Part shown: positions 7,029 through 10,989 of the stretch, piece after piece
How positions within the stretch are numbered: position 1 is the first letter of the stretch
Layout of the letters: every line of letters starts with the position of its first letter
Source of the DNA: Candidatus Omnitrophota bacterium
Lineage (GTDB): Bacteria; Omnitrophota; Gorgyraeia; Duberdicusellales; 4484-171
Direction of reading: 5' to 3'
Assembly (NCBI GenBank): GCA_023818995.1
Contig: JAMWDA010000042.1
Location: 1-10,989, forward strand
DNA length: 10,989 nucleotides
The notes under the pieces: generated by a model
The model's database searches: none
Told to the model about the DNA's origin: nothing
What the model saw: the letters and a program-made list of their open reading frames with translations, nothing else
Position numbers and translations under genes: made by a program

Positions 7029-7060
7029 CCCCTTTTACACCCGGCGGATGTAAGAAGGGG
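7029..7060. repeat. GC-rich palindromic repeat with extended CCCCTT/AAGGGG arms
   Basis: The core 7035-7053 (TTACACCCGGCGGATGTAA) matches the family palindrome with one mismatch. It is enclosed by CCCCTT (7029-7034) and AAGGGG (7055-7060), which extend the stem across a one-base bulge. It begins 1 base after the stop of the O-antigen ligase-like gene. No T-run follows on the minus strand, so terminator function is not supported. Confidence 0.5.
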
Positions 7061-7061
7061 G

Positions 7062-8444
7062 TTATTGTATTTCATTTCTATATATCCTCATAATTATTCC
7101 TGCTAATATCCAAAAGTAGCCAGAAATCTCTGTGCTATTAAGCCGAGAACCAAAAATATTAGCTACTAAAAGTCCACTTAACCCCCCTAAAAATCCTAAA
7201 CTAACAGCTTTATAAAACTTATCCTTAGTATTCCTATATACCCAATTAGAATACCTAAACAATAAAAACACAATAGAAAGAAACACAATCAAAGTAGGCA
7301 ATCCTTGTTCGGCAGCAATAATAAGATAACTATTGTGTGCATCCATCTCTTGAATATTAGGATTATAGCGGGGAAGAAAATAAGGGAATAAACCATATCC
7401 TACACCAAACAATGGTTTATCTTTAATCATTGCTATACCACCACGCCAAGCCTCAATTCTTCTTGCTGAGCTTGGTTCTAAATTTTCTTCAAGTTCACTA
7501 CTAACATAATCTTTCTCTTCTATAGTCATATTCATCCTGTAACGGATACCCGCGGGTAGAAATTGAGGGTTCATAATCATAAATACTAATCCTGCCGTAG
7601 ACAATATGAAAAGAAGTTTACTACGAAAAAAAGATAATCCTAATCCACCACAAGCAAAAGCGACATATCCACCACGAGAAAAAGTGACCATAATCCCTCT
7701 AAAAGCTACTGCCATAGGTAGGAGTAAAAGCCAGCTACGGAAATTATTATAATAAGTCAAGATAAATCCCGCATAGAGAAACATATAATAAACAAAAAAC
7801 GCTGCCAACTGATTCGGCTGAGCAGTAATACCGCCAATACGGGCTTTCTCTAAACTGGAAGCACTAACACCAAAGTTCATATAATCCCTTATTGCCATAA
7901 CTCCTGCTAAGAAAATAACAAACGTCATTGTATAAATAACTGCCTTACATACATTTTTATCCCTTACGATATTATAAGCGAGGAAAAAGAAGATAATGGG
8001 TGTAACCCATCGTTTAAAATCAATAAATATCAAAAACGCATTCTCTCCTACCCAACCAAAAGCGTGCACTACTGACAAAAACCCCAAAAAAATAAATAGG
8101 TAAATTAACTTATTTAATGGACTCTCCTCCCAAAAAGGTAAATTCTCTCTTTGACTTTTTAGAAACCAGCCTATAAGAATTATAATGGTAAGGATATTGG
8201 TAAAATTTAATGCGCGGAAATTTGTGCCAAAATCACCTACTAATATCTTAGAAAACGGTATATAACAAGTTAAAATTAACAAAGGTATTTGAGGTTTATC
8301 CATACCCCTAAAGAAGATAAACCCTAATCCTACAAAACCTAAAATAATAATTAATAGCGGTGGCAAGCTAATATCCTTTGCTACAAGAAGAGCAAAAAAA
8401 CAAGAAATAATACCAGCGATAATAAAATATCTTTTAAGATTCAT
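7062..8444 (-). CDS. O-antigen ligase / Wzy-type polymerase membrane protein
   Basis: A 460-residue polytopic inner-membrane protein with about 10-12 hydrophobic segments. The first pair covers residues 5-22 and 28-46, and the last pair 382-397 and 415-455. It has a large periplasmic loop at about 292-382, the layout of the O-antigen ligase (Wzy_C/WaaL) superfamily. Conserved-looking points are RIGGITAQPNQLAAFF (202-217), VTFSRGGYVAF (253-263), SSARRIEAWRGG (325-336), FGVGYGLF (346-353) and DAHNSYLIIAAEQGL (368-382). The histidine/asparagine in the loop and the RGG arginine are typical of the active face. The family transfers lipid-linked glycan to another glycan (polymerase), lipid A core or protein. 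Sequence alone does not separate these activities. Start ATG 8444 has a weak AGGAA. It lies 49 bases after the upstream glycosyltransferase, separated by a palindromic repeat. Confidence 0.5.
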   Translation of the reverse strand: MNLKRYFIIAGIISCFFALLVAKDISLPPLLIIILGFVGLGFIFFRGMDKPQIPLLILTCYIPFSKILVGDFGTNFRALNFTNILTIIILIGWFLKSQRENLPFWEESPLNKLIYLFIFLGFLSVVHAFGWVGENAFLIFIDFKRWVTPIIFFFLAYNIVRDKNVCKAVIYTMTFVIFLAGVMAIRDYMNFGVSASSLEKARIGGITAQPNQLAAFFVYYMFLYAGFILTYYNNFRSWLLLLPMAVAFRGIMVTFSRGGYVAFACGGLGLSFFRSKLLFILSTAGLVFMIMNPQFLPAGIRYRMNMTIEEKDYVSSELEENLEPSSARRIEAWRGGIAMIKDKPLFGVGYGLFPYFLPRYNPNIQEMDAHNSYLIIAAEQGLPTLIVFLSIVFLLFRYSNWVYRNTKDKFYKAVSLGFLGGLSGLLVANIFGSRLNSTEISGYFWILAGIIMRIYRNEIQ

Positions 8445-8466
8445 ATTTTATATTTCCTATACCCTC

Positions 8467-8512
8467 TTCCACCCGCCGGGTGGAATGAAGGTTCTAAACC
8501 AAGTGGGTGTAA
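8467..8512. repeat. GC-rich palindromic repeat plus degenerate unit overlapping a gene end
   Basis: Unit 8467-8485, TTCCACCCG-C-CGGGTGGAA, has perfect 9-base arms around a single C; both arms carry the same compensated change from the TTACACCCG consensus. A degenerate unit at 8496-8512 (AAACCAAGTGGGTGTAA) aligns with the one at 5482-5497. It encodes the last five residues (YTHLV) and the stop of the glycosyltransferase at 8494-9663. Confidence 0.5.
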
Positions 8513-9663
8513 ATATCCTCTATTTTCCTTACCGTCTTCTTAATATCAAAAACCTCCTCTACTCTTTTTCTTCCTGCCTCACCCATTCTTTTAGCAAGCG
8601 TAAGATTATCTAAGAGTTTAATCATTGCTTCAGCAAGAGCGTAAGGTTTAGCCGGAGGAACAAGTAAACCCGTCTTGCCATCTAAAACTATTTCCGAAGG
8701 ACCAGGAATATTGGTAGCAATAACCGGTTTAGAAAGAGCCATTGCTTCAATAATTACATTCGGTAGTCCTTCTGGCAAAGTATAGGATTGAACATCTATA
8801 TCAAAAGCTGATATTAAATCAGGGGTGTCATTCCTCCAACCAGTAAAAATAACTTTGTCATTTAAATTCAAATTTTTGCTTAAATTCTTCAATTCTTTCT
8901 CCAGCCTTTTATCTTCTGAATTGTCCGAACCAACAATAAGAAATTTAACCTCAGGTCTTCTTTGAGAAACAATTGCAGATGCTCTAATAAAATCATCAAA
9001 GCCTTTTCCTTCTACAATTCTACCCACTATCCCTACAACAGAGCAAGAACCTAAGTTAAATTCCTTCTTAATTCTTTCTCTATTACCATTTTTAAAACCA
9101 TCTAAATCTATACCATCATAGATTACTTTTGCTCTCTCTTTCTGAATAAAATCACTATTGAACTCTTTTGCCTTATGATTTATAAAAATAAAACTATCTA
9201 CCAATCTGGCAAAGAGTATCTCACGCTTAATAAATATTCTTGTTTGACGGATATGGCAAATACAAGGTATCCCTGAAATTCTGGCGGATAAAATCGCGGG
9301 AATACCAGAGATAATATTTGTATTGATATGAACTAAATCAATTTTGTATTTTTTGATTATAGATACTAATTTTAAGGACAAAGGTAGAGTATTAAATAAT
9401 AAATCCCAGATGAATTTAAAATAAGATAGCCTGCCTTCTTTATCTTCGGGTTCTTCTTTTTTTGCCTTCAACTTAATTATCTCAATCCCTAAATTCCTTA
9501 TCCTCTCAACCTGCGGACCTTCATTAAATGTAACTACCACCGGCTTAAATTTATTTTTATCTAAATAATTTAAAAGATTAAACAAACTATTTCCTGAACC
9601 ACCAAAACCAGAAGAAGGTTCAAAAAAAAGGAGAGTCATTAATTGATTATTTAACATAACCAT
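8494..9663 (-). CDS. GT4-family glycosyltransferase
   Basis: A 389-residue retaining GT-B glycosyltransferase of family GT4, complete. The N-terminal acceptor domain starts with LLFFEPSSGFGGSGNSL (glycine-rich loop, residues 11-27) and has IDLVHINTN (108-116). The C-terminal donor domain has VGIVGRIVEGKGFDDF (R215 and K220, phosphate binding), KFLIVGSD, FTGWRND, and the EX7E pair E298/E306 in EGLPNVIIEAM, then TGLLVPP. It transfers a sugar from a nucleotide donor to a lipid-linked acceptor in the cytoplasm; the sugar cannot be told. I chose ATG 9663, 1 base after the upstream TAG, with GGGA nearby; a TTG at 9675 would add four residues and overlap the upstream gene by 11 bases. The tight spacing indicates an operon. 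Its C-terminus runs into a palindromic repeat. Confidence 0.5.
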   Translation of the reverse strand: MVMLNNQLMTLLFFEPSSGFGGSGNSLFNLLNYLDKNKFKPVVVTFNEGPQVERIRNLGIEIIKLKAKKEEPEDKEGRLSYFKFIWDLLFNTLPLSLKLVSIIKKYKIDLVHINTNIISGIPAILSARISGIPCICHIRQTRIFIKREILFARLVDSFIFINHKAKEFNSDFIQKERAKVIYDGIDLDGFKNGNRERIKKEFNLGSCSVVGIVGRIVEGKGFDDFIRASAIVSQRRPEVKFLIVGSDNSEDKRLEKELKNLSKNLNLNDKVIFTGWRNDTPDLISAFDIDVQSYTLPEGLPNVIIEAMALSKPVIATNIPGPSEIVLDGKTGLLVPPAKPYALAEAMIKLLDNLTLAKRMGEAGRKRVEEVFDIKKTVRKIEDIYTHLV

Positions 9664-9664
9664 A

Positions 9665-10939
9665 CTATTTCCCAAAAATCAGTTTTTTTATTACCTCTTC
9701 AAATTTACGAAAAGAGTAGTTCTCTGTAACAAATTCTCTTGCAGCAATTCCTTTTTCAATTCGTTCCTTATCATTACTCAAAAATCTTTCTAAAGCATTG
9801 GCAAAAATATCTATTGCGTGGATATCATTTCCATCCCCTAATATTTCTCCTGTATAAATACCAAATTTTTCTACAAGATTGTCAGGGTTTTGACAACTAA
9901 TTATTGGTTTACCATATGCAAAACATTCAAGGAATGAAACAGGTAACCCTTCATGTATACTTGTATTAATTAATGCCCATACTTCTCTAAGCATCTTATC
10001 TTTTTGTTCATCATCAAGAAACCCCAAAAATCTTAGATTAGGCAGAGAGTTATATTCCTTAAGAATCGGCTCCATTATTTTAGGAAAGTGTGTTTTACCT
10101 GCTACTAAAAAATCAACATCTTTGAATCTTCTTGCTAATTCAAAAAATATCCAAGGTCTTTTTGGGGGGTCAAGTCTGGCTAAAAAACAAACCGATGGTT
10201 TAGGAGAATAAGATAACCCATCTAATTTAGGTATATCTACAGGTATAGGAAGAACAATGGGCGAAATATCAGATAAATTATAAAGTTTTTTTGCTCGCTC
10301 AATCAAAAAATAAGCTGTGGTAGCAAATATTATCTTACGATTAAATAGTTTGCTCAGACTAATAACTTTATTAATAGACCTCCTTACATTTTGCTCGTGA
10401 ATCTTTAATTCTTCTGGAGATTTTTTACCTTCAGCTAAAACTTCCCAAGAAACAGTAGCTATCTTCTCTAAACATTCTTTGGGTCTAGGATCATGTATCC
10501 AGATAATTAATGGAACTTTGGGTTGTAAAAAACAAGTATATTGGTAATCTGTACAATATTCTACAGTCATCAAAAAATCAAACCTTCTATTATTTAATAA
10601 ATACGCGTATTTAAAAATATTAATCAAATTAGAACTTTCTGCATCGGGAGCAACAATGACATTAGTATTATGAATAGTTTTTATAGTTGGCTTCTTAGAA
10701 TTCCGCGTCAACAATATTTCTATATTAATTAATTTCCCATTAGAGCTAAAATAATCGGTAATATTTTTTGCAGTTTTACCATAACCGCCAAATCCTCCTG
10801 CCTCTTTATGGAAAAACTCTATATCTAACAATCCTATTTTCACTTTTCTATTTCTTTTAAATATTCTTTTAAAAAGATATCCTATAGAAAAAATAAAAGT
10901 TATTATTAAAACAACACTTTTAAATACTATCCTTTTCAT
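9665..10939 (-). CDS. Membrane-anchored GT4-family glycosyltransferase
   Basis: A 424-residue GT4-type glycosyltransferase preceded by a hydrophobic N-terminal helix (residues about 8-23, flanked by lysines and followed by KRIFKRNRK), which predicts an inner-membrane anchor with the catalytic part in the cytoplasm. The GT-B fold begins at VKIGLLDIEFF, with a GGFGGYGKTAKNI glycine-rich loop (48-60). The donor domain has CFLARLDPPKRP (R255, K260), VDFLVAGKT and the EX7E pair E330/E338 in EGLPVSFLECFAYGKPII. An unusual acceptor-domain stretch contains several Cys (129, 136, 156). Start ATG 10939 has no good Shine-Dalgarno (ATAAGAT only), so it may be translated by coupling to an upstream gene that ends about 16 bases earlier. 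It is followed after one base by the next glycosyltransferase, implying one transcript. Sugar specificity is unknown. Confidence 0.5.
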   Translation of the reverse strand: MKRIVFKSVVLIITFIFSIGYLFKRIFKRNRKVKIGLLDIEFFHKEAGGFGGYGKTAKNITDYFSSNGKLINIEILLTRNSKKPTIKTIHNTNVIVAPDAESSNLINIFKYAYLLNNRRFDFLMTVEYCTDYQYTCFLQPKVPLIIWIHDPRPKECLEKIATVSWEVLAEGKKSPEELKIHEQNVRRSINKVISLSKLFNRKIIFATTAYFLIERAKKLYNLSDISPIVLPIPVDIPKLDGLSYSPKPSVCFLARLDPPKRPWIFFELARRFKDVDFLVAGKTHFPKIMEPILKEYNSLPNLRFLGFLDDEQKDKMLREVWALINTSIHEGLPVSFLECFAYGKPIISCQNPDNLVEKFGIYTGEILGDGNDIHAIDIFANALERFLSNDKERIEKGIAAREFVTENYSFRKFEEVIKKLIFGK

Positions 10940-10955
10940 ATCTTATACTATCTAT

Positions 10956-10989
10956 TTATCTCAAATTCTTGAAATTAATCCTAACTCCC
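10956..10989 (-). CDS. Possible C-terminal end of an upstream gene
   Basis: Ten codons (GVRINFKNLR) enter from the window edge and end in TAA at 10958-10956, 16 bases before the start of the next glycosyltransferase. The other two minus-strand frames are closed here. The spacing suits an operon, but the piece is too short to identify. Confidence 0.5.
   Translation of the reverse strand, partial: GVRINFKNLR

Noticed and set aside
7029..7060. Extended hairpin after the O-antigen ligase-like gene as an intrinsic terminator
   Set aside because: No T-run follows the stem on the minus strand, and the related hairpins also lack one.
3205..8512. Palindromic repeats as a CRISPR array
   Set aside because: Units are kilobases apart or paired at unequal spacing, with genes between them; there are no regular spacers.

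Overview
This AT-rich window (roughly one third G+C by eye) is a bacterial cell-surface polysaccharide locus. Almost all of it is coded on the minus strand. The organism looks like an uncultured, low-GC, probably Gram-negative bacterium. The mix of GT4 glycosyltransferases, an O-antigen ligase/polymerase-type membrane protein and archaeal/bacterial-style toxin-antitoxin genes resembles candidate phyla such as Omnitrophota or Aerophobota. That placement is a guess, because no taxonomic marker gene is present.

In transcription order (high to low coordinates) the minus strand carries a possible last ten codons of an upstream gene (10989-10956), a membrane-anchored GT4 glycosyltransferase (10939-9665), a second GT4 enzyme almost touching it (9663-8494), an O-antigen ligase/Wzy-like polytopic protein (8444-7062), an AbiE-type toxin-antitoxin pair (6927-5510), a glycosyltransferase split over three reading frames (5414-4293), a short C-terminal remnant of another glycosyltransferase (3505-3425), and a very large open frame (3189 to the window edge). 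A VapBC toxin-antitoxin pair (3585-4226) is inserted on the opposite strand, between the split glycosyltransferase and the remnant.

The most striking item is the frame from 3189 to 1. Read codon by codon it contains no stop. It encodes two complete GT4 glycosyltransferases and most of a third, joined head to tail in one polypeptide of at least 1063 residues. Single-chain multi-GT proteins are known as processive or repeat-unit polymerising enzymes, so this could assemble a glycan segment without separate enzymes.

The middle of the locus shows decay and turnover. The glycosyltransferase at 4293-5414 is broken at three homopolymer runs, all in the same direction. The AbiEii toxin has an in-frame TAA just before its nucleotidyltransferase GG motif. 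The VapBC cassette abuts the severed tail of a lost glycosyltransferase. A family of GC-rich palindromes (consensus TTACACCCGSCGGGTGTAA) recurs at four gene boundaries and stands out from the AT-rich background.

Taken together, the intact glycosyltransferases would build an oligosaccharide from activated sugars at the cytoplasmic face of the membrane, and the Wzy/WaaL-like protein would polymerise or ligate it. No flippase, priming transferase or sugar-nucleotide gene lies in the window, so the pathway type cannot be settled here.

[Form note: the answer being mended gave no confidence values; the 0.5 in every feature is a placeholder required by the schema, not an estimate.]
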